Positions 18,015-26,610 of a stretch of 64,000 nucleotides of DNA are shown one piece after another. The stretch spans positions 7,156,001 to 7,220,000 of the forward strand of contig NC_019738.1 of NCBI RefSeq assembly GCF_000317515.1, given 5' to 3'. Made by a program: the position numbers and the translations under genes. Numbering within the stretch: the first letter of the stretch is position 1; every line of letters begins with the position of its first letter. The stretch comes from Allocoleopsis franciscana PCC 7113 (lineage in GTDB: Bacteria; Cyanobacteriota; Cyanobacteriia; Cyanobacteriales; Coleofasciculaceae). The notes under the pieces are model-generated. The model saw only the letters and a program-made list of their open reading frames with translations. It did not search any database and was not told the DNA's origin.

Positions 18015-18242
18015 TTAGCTCAAATGAGTTCCTCCTCCTTGGCGATCGCGTGGTGCTCCCCGATCCGTTGGAGCTGTCTCAGCTTCTAGTTGAGGGCTTA
18101 AGCTAGATACAGCCTCTTGTCCTACAACTGTTTTGAACATCGAAGTCAGCCGAAACGGGGCAGAATGAGTACTGGTTAAAGGCAAGCTCAACCCTGTTGT
18201 TAAAATTATGGTGCTCAAGACTGCCAAATATTTATTGTGCAT
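18015..18242 (-). CDS. Small exported protein with a DRGAPRDRQGGG tail
   Basis: This 75-residue protein has a clear signal peptide (MHNKYLAVLSTIILTTGLSL, cleavage near THSA), a short spacer and a terminal motif APTDRGAPRDRQGGG. The motif resembles the Gly/Asp/Arg-rich segment that follows the signal peptide in DUF928 proteins (compare PPPGRDAPRGGTAGGG in the protein at 42579-43337). Here the protein ends right after it. It could be a genuine secreted peptide or the surviving 5' end of a DUF928-like gene. It lies 57 bases upstream of the ankyrin frame on the same strand. I do not assign a function. Confidence 0.55.
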   Translation of the reverse strand: MHNKYLAVLSTIILTTGLSLPLTSTHSAPFRLTSMFKTVVGQEAVSSLSPQLEAETAPTDRGAPRDRQGGGTHLS

Positions 18243-18465
18243 GAGTGACTCCTTGGTGGTATGGACAGTAGCTTTTAGGGGGATTTGGGCTACTGAATTT
18301 AGAATATTTGGGGGAAACCACCACAAGCTATCCGCTGATTACGGAGTCTGGAAGTCACTGAAAATCAGGGATCAGCAGTTCGGGGAACTCGCCACACTTA
18401 GGGGATTCCCCAAACTTTCCACTCGAAAAGCCTCACTTCCTACAAAGGTTAGGGCAGTCAGAAAG

Positions 18466-18488
18466 CCCCTCCCCGATGTAGGGAGGGG
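18466..18488 (-). terminator. Probable terminator of the Ser/Thr kinase gene
   Basis: CCCCTCCC and GGGAGGGG form a perfect 8-bp GC-rich stem with a 7-nt loop, about 40 bases past the kinase stop. The minus strand continues CTTTCTG, a weak U-tract. The sequence also resembles the interspersed element inside the CHAT gene near 46.1 kb, so it may be a repeat reused as a terminator. Confidence 0.45.
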
Positions 18489-18528
18489 TTTGGAGAGGGG
18501 TTCTTTATTATTTGTTGCAAAAGGTATA

Positions 18529-20607
18529 CTATCGACGCACAGGCTTAGTAAGCGCAGGTTTAGGAGCCACCTCTTTAAGCTGATTCCCAGGATTAAGGCG
18601 AGAAGATCCCTTCGAGGATTTAGAGGATTGAGCTAACTTTGTCAGCTTCATTTCTAATTTGGGAAACTTAGCAGTTAATCGAACTTGTCGCTCAACTTCT
18701 TCCTGGAAATTCTGCTTGCGAGAATACTCAACCATCTTGGCTTGAGCCGTTTCATAGCTCGGTGTTTCTTCTGGGATTTGTGCTAAATAATTCAATGCAC
18801 TTTTGAAGTTTCTTTCAGATGCCTGCTGATAAGCTTGTTGTAATAAGCGTTCTGCTTTAATTTGTTGCTTTTGGGTATATTCCTTGAGCTTCGGTTGAAT
18901 TTTACTGCCTGTATCTGTCTCTGGCGGAATTTGTTTAATTAGGGTAATCGCCCCTGTAAAGTCTTTTTGGGCAGCGAGTTGGTAAGCTTGTTTTAATAAA
19001 TGTTGGGCTTGGGCCTCAACTTCGGGTTTGGCTTGTTCAACCAAAAGTTCGAGCTTGTATTGCCAATAGGCATTGTCGGGAGCTTTGCGAGCTTCTTCGA
19101 GTACATCTCGCCAGCGTCCCTCCTCCAAGGCTTGTTCAACCACTTTGAATTGAGTCGCTGCCTTGTTCCATTGGGAGCGCCACTCTTGGACAGTAACCAC
19201 CGACTCTTGATAAACGGAACTGTCAGTCGGAATTGATTTGGCTAAAGTGAGGGCTTCCTCAAAATTCCCGGCTTGATATTCTTGTGTTGCTCTTTCTAAA
19301 AGATCGAGGGCGGGATTAGACGGAGCCGTATTGAGTAGGGAATAAAGCCCAAACGAAATGGCTAAAGCATTAGAGGTGGCTAGCCCAGCTCCGATTCCGG
19401 TCATAATGGGCGGTAGTTTAGGACAGCAGGCGATCGCTATTTCACGCGCATACTCCCATCTTTGACTAATGTTACTCGCTTTATCCTTTTCTTTTGCCTG
19501 TTCATCTCCTGGCTGCTGTGGCTTCAGAGAAGATGGGGAAACATGGCTTTGGGGTAACCGGGAAACACTATGAAAACACAGCGCTAAATCGTCCGTTTCT
19601 GCTAAACCGGAAACTGACTCAGAACCTGATGAGTCCGATAACTCCTGAGTCTTTGGATTTTCTATCACCAGAGTCTTGAGTATGGTTCGGGCATCTGTGG
19701 CGGACTGATAGCGGGACTTGAAGTCATAGCGCACCATGCTGTTGAGCACGCACGCGAGAGCATCACTGACGGCGGCTTGCTTTTGCCAGTGGATCTGACC
19801 ATTACTAGGATTAATGGGTAATTGCAGGGGATCTAGCCCAGTAAGTGCCTGAATCGCAATCATACCCAGTGCATAAAGGTCACTGCTAGGGCACAATTGA
19901 CCACTAAATTGCTCTGCTGGGATGTAGCCTAAGGGGGGAATTGCGACAGGAGCAATAGCGGGATGAACGGCAACAATTTGTGGCTGGACTGGACTCTGAG
20001 GAATCGAGTGAGCAATGCCAAAGTCAATCAAAACCAGCTTGCCATCTGAGAAACGTCTGATCAGGTTGCTGGGTTTGATGTCGCCGTGAATGATTCCCTG
20101 ACGATGAACAAATTCCAGAAGACCCAAAACGTCCTCTAAGAGTTTAATGCACTGAACTTCACTCCAGCGTTTGTTATCATATAAATCAAGAGGCAGTTCT
20201 ACACTCAGGGATTCTCCGACAATTAGCTCTCGCACCAAGTAGAATCCATGTTCGTCTTCAAAAGCATCTAAGAATTGCGGAAGCTGGTCATGAGTACCTA
20301 CTTTTCTCAGCGCTTCTGCATCGCTAGTGAATCGACGCTTACAAATTTCCCCTCGTTTAGGATGGTGTCCTTGGGGTTGAAAGAACTTAACCACGCATTG
20401 AGGCGTGCCGCTGAGCCAGGCATCTTCGGCAACATAAGTGTGCCCAAAATCTCCCATACTCAGAACTTGAACAATTTTGTAACGCCCGTTGAGAAACTTT
20501 CCCAAAACAGGCTGGTTTGTCTCAGTGTTCAACGGACTTCTCCCTGCCAGAATATCCTTACATTTAGAACATCCCTTCAGTCCTCGCTCTGAGTACCTCT
20601 TCCTCAA
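18529..20607 (-). CDS. Serine/threonine protein kinase with membrane segment and C-terminal helical repeats
   Basis: This 692-residue Hanks-type kinase contains a Gly-rich loop region (VLSMGDFGHTYVAED), VVKFF lysine, catalytic HGDIKPSNLI, LIDFGIAHS, and IPAEQFSGQLCPSSDLYALG in the activation/APE region. After the kinase domain (about 40-310) comes a low-complexity linker, one membrane segment near 405-430, and an extracytoplasmic region of repeated helical hairpins (LLKQAYQLAAQKDFTGAI, LLQQAYQQASERNFKSAL), which looks TPR-like. The only possible start is a TTG at 20607, since TAG lies two codons upstream and no other Met occurs before the kinase domain. The Gly loop reads SMGDFG instead of GxGxxG. 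It probably senses an envelope signal. Confidence 0.9.
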   Translation of the reverse strand: MRKRYSERGLKGCSKCKDILAGRSPLNTETNQPVLGKFLNGRYKIVQVLSMGDFGHTYVAEDAWLSGTPQCVVKFFQPQGHHPKRGEICKRRFTSDAEALRKVGTHDQLPQFLDAFEDEHGFYLVRELIVGESLSVELPLDLYDNKRWSEVQCIKLLEDVLGLLEFVHRQGIIHGDIKPSNLIRRFSDGKLVLIDFGIAHSIPQSPVQPQIVAVHPAIAPVAIPPLGYIPAEQFSGQLCPSSDLYALGMIAIQALTGLDPLQLPINPSNGQIHWQKQAAVSDALACVLNSMVRYDFKSRYQSATDARTILKTLVIENPKTQELSDSSGSESVSGLAETDDLALCFHSVSRLPQSHVSPSSLKPQQPGDEQAKEKDKASNISQRWEYAREIAIACCPKLPPIMTGIGAGLATSNALAISFGLYSLLNTAPSNPALDLLERATQEYQAGNFEEALTLAKSIPTDSSVYQESVVTVQEWRSQWNKAATQFKVVEQALEEGRWRDVLEEARKAPDNAYWQYKLELLVEQAKPEVEAQAQHLLKQAYQLAAQKDFTGAITLIKQIPPETDTGSKIQPKLKEYTQKQQIKAERLLQQAYQQASERNFKSALNYLAQIPEETPSYETAQAKMVEYSRKQNFQEEVERQVRLTAKFPKLEMKLTKLAQSSKSSKGSSRLNPGNQLKEVAPKPALTKPVRR

Positions 20608-20849
20608 CTCCTATCGTGAAACAACCGTTTCCCCTTACTCCTCCCCTATATCCATAGGAAGAAGACAGGTATCGTGTTGCTCCCCTTCAACTAACAAATT
20701 CCTTCCAGATTCCTCGTCTTGTTAAAACAGAGCAAGACAAAGGGGGAAGTGAAGCTTGAACAAAAAGTTGGGGGTAAGGCTTTTGAAAACTGAACTGGTG
20801 TTCTAGATCTCTTTTTTCAGCCCTTTATCACTATTTCCGGAATTACTGG

Positions 20850-21776
20850 TTAATATTGGATGCGATCGGCTTTACGCGAAGCACTATCGCGGATTTTTCC
20901 GTTGGCAGCATTTTTTTCCAAATATTCGATAATCTTTCCCGCCACATCCACCCTCGTCGATTGCTCAATGCCTTCCAATCCTGGTGAAGAATTCACCTCC
21001 ATCACCACTGGGCCGTGATTGGAGCGCAGCAAATCTACCCCTGCAACTCTTAGTCCCATGGCTTTGGCGGCTCGGACGGCGGTGCTACGCTCCTCCGGTG
21101 TCAACTTCATAGGTTCAGCGGTTCCACCTCGGTGCAGGTTCGAGCGAAATTCCCCTGGTGCGCCCTGCCGTTTCATCGAAGCCACTACCTTGTTGTCAAT
21201 CACGAAACAACGAATATCCATACCTTCGGCTTCTTTAATGAACTCCTGCACCAGAATATTCGCATCGAGGTCGCGAAAGGCTTCAATCACTGACTTGGCA
21301 GCTTGATGAGTTTCTGCCAACACTACACCAATTCCTTGTGCCCCCTCAAGTAGTTTGATCACAAGAGGAGTTCCACCCACAATATCAATTAAGCCATCAA
21401 TATCTTGGGTTGAATGGGCAAAGCCAGTGACTGGTAAACCAATTCCTTCACGGGAGAGAATCTGGAGACAGCGCAGCTTATCACGGGAACGGGAAATGGC
21501 TTGAGATTCGTTAGCGGTGAAGACACCCATCACTTCAAACTGTCGCACCACGGCTGTACCGTAGAATGTCTTTGACGCTCCAATGCGCGGAATAATTGCA
21601 TCAAAGTTTTCTAACGGTTTTCCTTGATACATCACAGTCGGTTTATGAGACGTAATGTTCATGTAGCAGCGCAGGTAATTAACCACCCGCATATCGTGTC
21701 CCCGTGCTTCCCCAGCTTCCTTTAGGCGTTGAGTGGAATAAAGCGAAGCATCCTGTGATAATATGGCTATCTTCAT
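20850..21776 (-). CDS. rimK: RimK family alpha-L-glutamate ligase
   Basis: This 308-residue ATP-grasp ligase starts [18 protein letters not shown] and shows [20 protein letters not shown], the ATP-grasp core ([18 protein letters not shown]), [18 protein letters not shown] and metal-binding [15 protein letters not shown]. RimK adds glutamates to the C-terminus of ribosomal protein S6 in E. coli and can make poly-alpha-glutamate. The upstream gene on the same strand, 12 bp away, is a RimB-like aspartyl/zinc protease; this rimB-rimK pairing is well known and suggests the pair adds and trims glutamate tails. The protein has a normal length with a short charged C-terminal extension. Confidence 0.94.
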   Translation of the reverse strand: MKIAILSQDASLYSTQRLKEAGEARGHDMRVVNYLRCYMNITSHKPTVMYQGKPLENFDAIIPRIGASKTFYGTAVVRQFEVMGVFTANESQAISRSRDKLRCLQILSREGIGLPVTGFAHSTQDIDGLIDIVGGTPLVIKLLEGAQGIGVVLAETHQAAKSVIEAFRDLDANILVQEFIKEAEGMDIRCFVIDNKVVASMKRQGAPGEFRSNLHRGGTAEPMKLTPEERSTAVRAAKAMGLRVAGVDLLRSNHGPVVMEVNSSPGLEGIEQSTRVDVAGKIIEYLEKNAANGKIRDSASRKADRIQY

Positions 21777-21788
21777 AAAGATTTTTCT

Positions 21789-22313
21789 TTAAGCCTGTTG
21801 GCGTTTTTGACTCCCAGTCCGGCTTTGCAGGAAGGATTGACCTGCATCTACCAGAAAGCGCCGACGCACGGCCTGACGTCCCAGCAACATCCGAAAACCC
21901 ATCTTATCCCGATTGGTTAGAGTCAGTTCAATGGGAAAAGCGAACTGACCAATTTCTACTATCGTTTGGATCACGGGTCGCAACTGGGTATGACCCCCTG
22001 AATTGCGAACATCTCGCTGGTCTATTAATTCAGCTTGAGCCAGTATAGTGCGATCGCTATTTCCCTGGTAGGGATGCACCTTGAAGCGAACCATCATTTT
22101 CCCGTCATCTTGGAATGCTTCGAGATCAAACACATGTAAGGCAGACGAGCGTGCTCCGGTGTCAATTTTCGCTTTGACTTCCGAAATTCCTAGTTCAGGC
22201 AACGCCAAGTGTTCCCGCCAGCCGATCACTGGCAACGGCTGTTGGGAGATAGCAACGGGTTTTTCCCTGTTTTGCACTGTGATTCCTTGATCGCAATCGC
22301 AGTTAGGCTCCAT
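21789..22313 (-). CDS. RimB-like retropepsin-fold protease (Zn_protease/DUF785 family)
   Basis: This 174-residue protein of the family annotated as ATP-dependent zinc protease has the retropepsin-type signature AKIDTGARSSALH near residue 50 and MGFRMLLGRQAVRRRFLVD near the C-terminus. Structural work on RimB-type members shows an aspartyl-protease fold that trims glutamate residues added by RimK; the older zinc-protease name is probably misleading. It precedes rimK by 12 bp on the same strand, so the two are very likely co-transcribed. The ATG start gives a variable, cysteine-containing N-terminus (MEPNCDCDQG) before the conserved LPVIGWREHLALPELGI. Confidence 0.88.
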   Translation of the reverse strand: MEPNCDCDQGITVQNREKPVAISQQPLPVIGWREHLALPELGISEVKAKIDTGARSSALHVFDLEAFQDDGKMMVRFKVHPYQGNSDRTILAQAELIDQRDVRNSGGHTQLRPVIQTIVEIGQFAFPIELTLTNRDKMGFRMLLGRQAVRRRFLVDAGQSFLQSRTGSQKRQQA

Positions 22314-22416
22314 TTAGTCTCTGACAGATCATAAGCGATCGCCCCAATGTTAAGGGATGTAAATCCAATATGTATATGCAATAAGGTAGTTTTATATTTT
22401 TTTTACCTTTGCCAAC

Positions 22417-23247
22417 ATGAACGAAGTCAGTAGCCATGAACACCAAAAATTGATGGAGGTGAATACTGTGAAAATACAAGAAGAAACTTTTGCATTTTCC
22501 ATGCATTCCAAAACTATTCTCACAGAAATAGAGGGAAGGGGAAACTCAGAACAATCAACTCCTAAGTCGGGTCTAAACGCTACCCTCACAGGTCTTGACC
22601 TTAAGCGAGATTATGACCAAGGCGAACGAAACTTTAGCCAGATAGACCTAGCTCAGGAAAACCTGGTTTGGATGGATCTTAGTGGAGTAAACTTAAGCCA
22701 AGCCAATCTCCAACAAGCCAAACTAAGCGCAGCAACGTTAAAAGGAGCCAAGTTACGAGAGGCAAATCTCCAAGGGGCTAATCTGCGAGCTGTAGACTTG
22801 AAAAATGCCGACTTGTGTGGTGCTAATTTGCAGGGAGCTGATTTAAAAAGAGCCGATCTGATTAATACTAATCTAAGTGGAGCAGACTTAAGCGGCGCAA
22901 ACCTCACCGATGTGATTTTTGAAAAAGTTAATCTACGTGAAGCCAATCTCAGAGGTGCTAATCTTCAGGGACTTGATTTAAGTGAAGCTGACTTAACGGG
23001 TGCAGATTTGAGTGAAGCTAATTTAAACGGAGCACGGCTACAAGAAGCGCAGCTATCTCAAGCCAATTTGAGCGGATTAGATATGACGCACCTCAATCTA
23101 AGCGGAGCCAATTTGAGACAAGCAAATTTAAGTGAAGCACAGTTGAGTCAAGCCCAATTATATGGCACTGACTTAAGAGGAGCCAATCTTGATGAGGCTA
23201 TCCTCGATCAAGCTAAGCTAGCAGGAGCTAAGTTGCCACAGCCGTAG
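22417..23247 (+). CDS. Pentapeptide repeat protein
   Basis: After about 85 residues of unrelated N-terminus, this 276-residue protein is an almost unbroken run of A(D/N)LXX pentapeptides (ANLQGANLRAVDLKNADL and so on), enough for a right-handed quadrilateral beta-helix of about nine coils. No signal peptide or membrane segment is seen, so it should be cytosolic. Functions of this family in cyanobacteria are mostly unknown; only a few members mimic DNA (the MfpA/Qnr type), and nothing here supports that. It is divergent from the rimB-rimK operon with about 100 bp between. An in-frame ATG at 22453 is an alternative start. Confidence 0.88.
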   Translation: MNEVSSHEHQKLMEVNTVKIQEETFAFSMHSKTILTEIEGRGNSEQSTPKSGLNATLTGLDLKRDYDQGERNFSQIDLAQENLVWMDLSGVNLSQANLQQAKLSAATLKGAKLREANLQGANLRAVDLKNADLCGANLQGADLKRADLINTNLSGADLSGANLTDVIFEKVNLREANLRGANLQGLDLSEADLTGADLSEANLNGARLQEAQLSQANLSGLDMTHLNLSGANLRQANLSEAQLSQAQLYGTDLRGANLDEAILDQAKLAGAKLPQP

Positions 23248-23384
23248 GGGTTAGGGATGACAATACAACAATTTTTGTGAACCTTCCATTGATCAAAAGA
23301 TAGGACAGCAACAAGTTAATAAGCACAGAATTTTTCAAGGCGCATTTACGATTTAGCCCAATAAAAAATAAAAGTTTAGTCATC

Positions 23385-23425
23385 AATAGACCCATCTTGA
23401 AAGTGATTTTTAAGATGGGTCTATT
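23385..23425. terminator. 14-bp perfect stem-loop between convergent genes
   Basis: AATAGACCCATCTT (23385-23398) and its exact complement (23412-23425) enclose a 13-nt A/T-rich loop, midway between the ends of the pentapeptide gene and bciB. There is no long U-tract on either strand, but the position and stem strength suit a bidirectional terminator. Confidence 0.6.
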
Positions 23426-23547
23426 CTATTGGTGACATGCTCCCCAAAGAGTGCCCTTCCCCTAACATCGATTACTGTACTTCATAAACGTGCAATCCGC
23501 TGTATTTATGGCTGATTTGCCGGACAGCGTATTACACCGATGACCTC

Positions 23548-24756
23548 TTAAGATTCTGGTAACTTATATTGTCCAACAATCCGCTTGGCGTACTCTGGAA
23601 CATGTTCCTCTAACTTCTCAGGGTGATTACGCTTTACATATAAATAGTTGCGGGTGAAGTGGGAATCTATCGAGAAACGGGCATACTCTAAACCTTGAGG
23701 ACCAATTCTTTCAATCACCACACCCATCAGTTTTGCCGCCCACATCGGCAGTGTGACGCCTTTGTCATAGGCGGGAATGCTTTGCTGTACAGCATTGCGT
23801 CTGTCACCCTTAGACATCACAGGCTGCGTTTCCAGTTGGTTTTGCACCAAATCCAGCATTTCTTGTCCCGTGTCATTGCGTACCACAATCCACTGCCAAC
23901 CAAAGGGTGCTCCCATGTAGCCCACCACTAAATCGGCTAAGGAGTTCACGTAGTCAAAACAGCTCATGCAAGAGGGGGCAAAGACATCTTTGAGTTGGTT
24001 TGTCTTCAGTCCGAAGAAAGGGACAGTTTCAGTGGAACCATCTTCGTGTTTGAAGTGAACCCGAAAGTCTTGCATGAACTCGTAATGCACGACTGTTTCT
24101 GGAGAACGGCTAGTGGTATCTAGGAATTTTTGCAATCCATCGCGGGTGACATTATCGACGCAGGGTGTTCCTAAAACGTAGAGCTTTTCTAATCCGAGCT
24201 GTTTTTCAACGGCACGTAATGCCTGGATTTGGCAACCAACGCCAATCACTAGCAGTCGCTTCATCCCCGATTGTTCTATTTGCTCTAACACGGAAAGGTT
24301 AGGCGAGAGGGTGGGTTTATTCACCCGTGCTGCCAGAATTTCTTCTGGAGTTCGAGCAATAATGGGCATGGGTTGAAAGCGGTCTTCTTTGGTGTTTTGC
24401 ACACAGACGACGCCTTCGACGATGCCGCGATTGAGCATTTCAATGGCAATCGTGCTAACAATTCCTGTCCACTGTGCCCCCTCAATTGGCTCGGTTTTCC
24501 GGGCTGCCATCATGTTCTGGTTGACGCCAAAGTACCAATCATCGGGATTATCGAGATGGCGGCTGCGTCCGTGTGCTTCTTCTTCGAGTTCAGCAATTTG
24601 TTGGTTTAAGAAGGCACAAGCTTCCTTGACATAGTGAATGTAATATGTATCGCAAAGTCCACACTCGCTACACAGTTCTTTGGCTGGGCGACGGCTGGAA
24701 GATTTGAGGGCTTTGGCTTTTTTATGCTTGGCGGAATCGGGAGTTGTTGCAGTCAT
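23548..24756 (-). CDS. bciB: Ferredoxin-dependent divinyl (proto)chlorophyllide 8-vinyl reductase, BciB type
   Basis: This 402-residue protein of the FrhB/F420-hydrogenase beta-subunit family matches cyanobacterial BciB (Slr1923 type), which reduces the 8-vinyl group of chlorophyll precursors with ferredoxin. Iron-sulfur cysteines are visible in LCSECGLCDTYYI near the N-terminus and in FAPSCMSCFDYVNSLADLVVGYMG in the middle; VIGVGCQIQALRAVE and LYVLGTPCVDNVTRDGLQKF are typical. The related 7-hydroxymethyl chlorophyll a reductase of plants is the main alternative; in cyanobacteria the BciB assignment is usual. The ATG at 24756 (MTATTPDSAKHKK) is preferred over an upstream frame reaching 24846, whose 30 extra residues look non-conserved. 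It is monocistronic. Confidence 0.92.
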   Translation of the reverse strand: MTATTPDSAKHKKAKALKSSSRRPAKELCSECGLCDTYYIHYVKEACAFLNQQIAELEEEAHGRSRHLDNPDDWYFGVNQNMMAARKTEPIEGAQWTGIVSTIAIEMLNRGIVEGVVCVQNTKEDRFQPMPIIARTPEEILAARVNKPTLSPNLSVLEQIEQSGMKRLLVIGVGCQIQALRAVEKQLGLEKLYVLGTPCVDNVTRDGLQKFLDTTSRSPETVVHYEFMQDFRVHFKHEDGSTETVPFFGLKTNQLKDVFAPSCMSCFDYVNSLADLVVGYMGAPFGWQWIVVRNDTGQEMLDLVQNQLETQPVMSKGDRRNAVQQSIPAYDKGVTLPMWAAKLMGVVIERIGPQGLEYARFSIDSHFTRNYLYVKRNHPEKLEEHVPEYAKRIVGQYKLPES

Positions 24757-25077
24757 TGAAAGGTCGTCTCTTAAACTCAGGTCAATTTTCTCACGATTTC
24801 TGGGTGTCGATGGCGTGAGGTGTGCGTCGCTTGATATAAAGCCCAAAATTCTCTATATTTCATAGCCTTCCGCTGTATTCACGGGGGTTTTTGCTGTTCC
24901 AAAAACTGCTCGATTTCTGCGAGGTAGATGAGAAAGAGGGAAATGCGATCGCTCAAACAATTCTGATCTACAACTCGATATGACGCTTCAGGGTGTGGAA
25001 TGTAGGTTGATACAAACTCAACAGAGATGAGGCTACTTTATATCTATGTACTAGCAAGCAACAGGAAAAACATCAAC
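24757..25077. other. Intergenic region upstream of bciB and the PspA-like gene
   Basis: About 320 bases between divergent genes. It contains one HIP1 site and an A/T-rich portion, but no convincing hairpin, repeat or ORF. Promoters for both genes are expected here. Confidence 0.5.
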
Positions 25078-25842
25078 ATGGTTTTAGTCGATCGCATCAG
25101 CCGGATAGTTAGAGCTAACTGTAAAGATATGACAGACAAGCTTGAGTTTGGAGAAGGCGCAGGCTTTATGGCTACAGGAGCGGTTACAGGTGCTGGAGTT
25201 TCGGCAACCATTGGTGGAATGGGATTAGTCGGAGGATTTGGAGGAATTAGTATTGGCATGGCTCCGGTTACAGCAGCAGGAGCGATCACAGGTGCAGCAG
25301 TTTACGGGGGCACAAAAGCGATAGAGAATAAAGATGCTTCGGCTTTGGGTGCTGCTGCCCTTGGAGCGATGGGTGGTGCTGGGGTTTCTAGCGCTGTTGG
25401 TGGGATGGGCTTAGCTGTTGGTGGAACCGCTGTAGGAATTGGTATGGCTCCGGTTGCAGCGGCTGGTGCGGTGGTAGGACTGGGTGCCTATGGTGTGAAT
25501 CAACTTCTCTATCAGACCAAAACTAGTGATAATCCTGAAAAAGTCATTGAATCCCTTAAGCAAATCAAACTAAGCATACAGCAGGAAATTGCTAATTTAA
25601 CTGCCAGCAAAGAACTGATTCAAAAGCAGTACAAGCAAGCTCATCATGAAGTTAGCTCTTGGCATAAAGTCGCTGAAGCGGCGATGAAAGCAGGACGTGA
25701 GGATTTGGCTTGTAAAGCTTTGGAGCGTAAGCTTTTTCATCAGCAAAATGTTACTACATTCAAAACTCAGTTCGAGCAGGTAACAGCAAGAATACAGTCT
25801 CTCCGAGGCGACTTGAGCGTTATAGAACTCATTTGCCAATGA
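25078..25842 (+). CDS. PspA/Vipp1-like protein interrupted by a duplicated glycine-zipper membrane domain
   Basis: This is a 254-residue protein in three parts. Residues 1-20 (MVLVDRISRIVRANCKDMTD) closely resemble the amphipathic first helix of PspA/Vipp1 (IM30). Residues about 28-150 are two copies of a glycine/alanine-rich hydrophobic module, both containing IGMAPV-AAGA, typical of a glycine zipper inserted in membranes. Residues about 160-254 form a coiled-coil hairpin (KQYKQAHHEVSSWHKVAEAA, AGREDLACKALERK) matching the part of the PspA core that carries the G-x-E-D-L-A-x-x-A-L-E-R-K signature. The normal first core helices are replaced by the membrane module. The ATG at 25078 has AGGAA 10 bases upstream. 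The inferred role is membrane binding or repair; a standard PspA would be about 220-260 residues without the insert. Confidence 0.7.
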   Translation: MVLVDRISRIVRANCKDMTDKLEFGEGAGFMATGAVTGAGVSATIGGMGLVGGFGGISIGMAPVTAAGAITGAAVYGGTKAIENKDASALGAAALGAMGGAGVSSAVGGMGLAVGGTAVGIGMAPVAAAGAVVGLGAYGVNQLLYQTKTSDNPEKVIESLKQIKLSIQQEIANLTASKELIQKQYKQAHHEVSSWHKVAEAAMKAGREDLACKALERKLFHQQNVTTFKTQFEQVTARIQSLRGDLSVIELICQ

Positions 25843-25873
25843 TAAAATCAAGAAAACTTAAGAGGATCGACTG

Positions 25874-26122
25874 ATGACTGCTTCACTGGTTAGACCCTCC
25901 AAATTTCTGCCTGAAGGGATCTGCATCCAACGCATCAACAACCTCACTCTCTTCAAATTCACCGATAAGCTGGGCGAACGGATGCAAGAACTCCTTGATA
26001 AGAACAAATTAGATACCCTTACTTCAGACGAAAAGATCGAACTAGAGGCGATTGGCGAACTCGATGACATCTTCAGCTATATCAACGCTGTCATCGCTGC
26101 ACAAGACAATGCCCATTCCTAA
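25874..26122 (+). CDS. Small conserved-looking hypothetical protein
   Basis: This 82-residue acidic helical protein contains LVRPSKFLPEGICIQRINNL, then LGERMQELLDKNKLDTLTSDEKIELEAIGELDDIFSYINAVIA. I recognise the general type as a small cyanobacterial protein often found next to toxin-antitoxin or nuclease genes, but cannot name a family. It follows the PspA-like gene by 31 bp on the same strand and precedes a VapB-like antitoxin by 105 bp. It could be an orphan antitoxin-like protein. A clean ATG and coding-like composition support it as real. Confidence 0.65.
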   Translation: MTASLVRPSKFLPEGICIQRINNLTLFKFTDKLGERMQELLDKNKLDTLTSDEKIELEAIGELDDIFSYINAVIAAQDNAHS

Positions 26123-26227
26123 ACCCAGCGCTGCCGTCTACAGCAGATCGCTCCTGATTCTGGAAAGAAGCAAGCAAGAGAAAGCGCGATAACATTGATT
26201 TAGTCAGTCGTTGAGTCAGGAGCAATC

Positions 26228-26428
26228 GTGGCTATACCACTCAACATAAACGAAGCCTTGCTACAAGAAGCACTCGCACTTGATGACCAGACAACCATTA
26301 ATGCTCTGGTTGAAACAGCCCTTCGTGAATATATTCAACGTCGCAAACGGCTCAAAGTATTAGACATCTTTGGTACCATTGATTATTACGAAGACTACGA
26401 CTACAAGCAGCAACGCCAGCAGAGATGA
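26228..26428 (+). CDS. vapB: VapB-type antitoxin
   Basis: This 66-residue protein begins with a GTG preceded by AGGAG. The ribbon-helix-helix-like N-terminus (IPLNINEALLQEALALDDQT) and ALREYIQRRKRLKVLDIFG match the type II antitoxin family paired with PIN-domain VapC toxins; the acidic/aromatic C-terminus (DYYEDYDYKQQRQQR) is the usual toxin-binding tail. Its stop overlaps the following vapC start by ATGA (26425-26428), the usual translational coupling. The toxin gene is truncated, so this antitoxin may be an orphan. It should bind its own promoter. Confidence 0.8.
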   Translation: MAIPLNINEALLQEALALDDQTTINALVETALREYIQRRKRLKVLDIFGTIDYYEDYDYKQQRQQR

Positions 26429-26610
26429 GCGTCATTGTTGATACCTCTGTTTGGTCACTGGCTTTGCGTAGGAGAACGCCACCCGACTCTTCCCCAGCCG
26501 TCACACTATTGCGGGATTTAATCACTGCAAGGGGCATCCCCCCTGAGTATCTCATGGCGTTGGTAAGAAATCAGCGATCGCTCTCAATTATCCTTTACTC
26601 AACCAAATAA
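26425..26610 (+). pseudogene. vapC: VapC PIN-domain toxin, truncated remnant
   Basis: Only 61 codons remain, against about 130 for a working VapC. The first 35 residues are recognisable (MSVIVDTSVWSLALRR, SPAVTLLRDLITARG) and keep the first catalytic aspartate of the PIN domain. After that the sequence no longer matches PIN and ends over the 3' end of the convergent hydrolase gene. The other acidic residues are missing, so RNase activity is not expected. It is coupled to vapB by a 4-bp overlap. It is best read as a decayed toxin-antitoxin locus. Confidence 0.75.
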
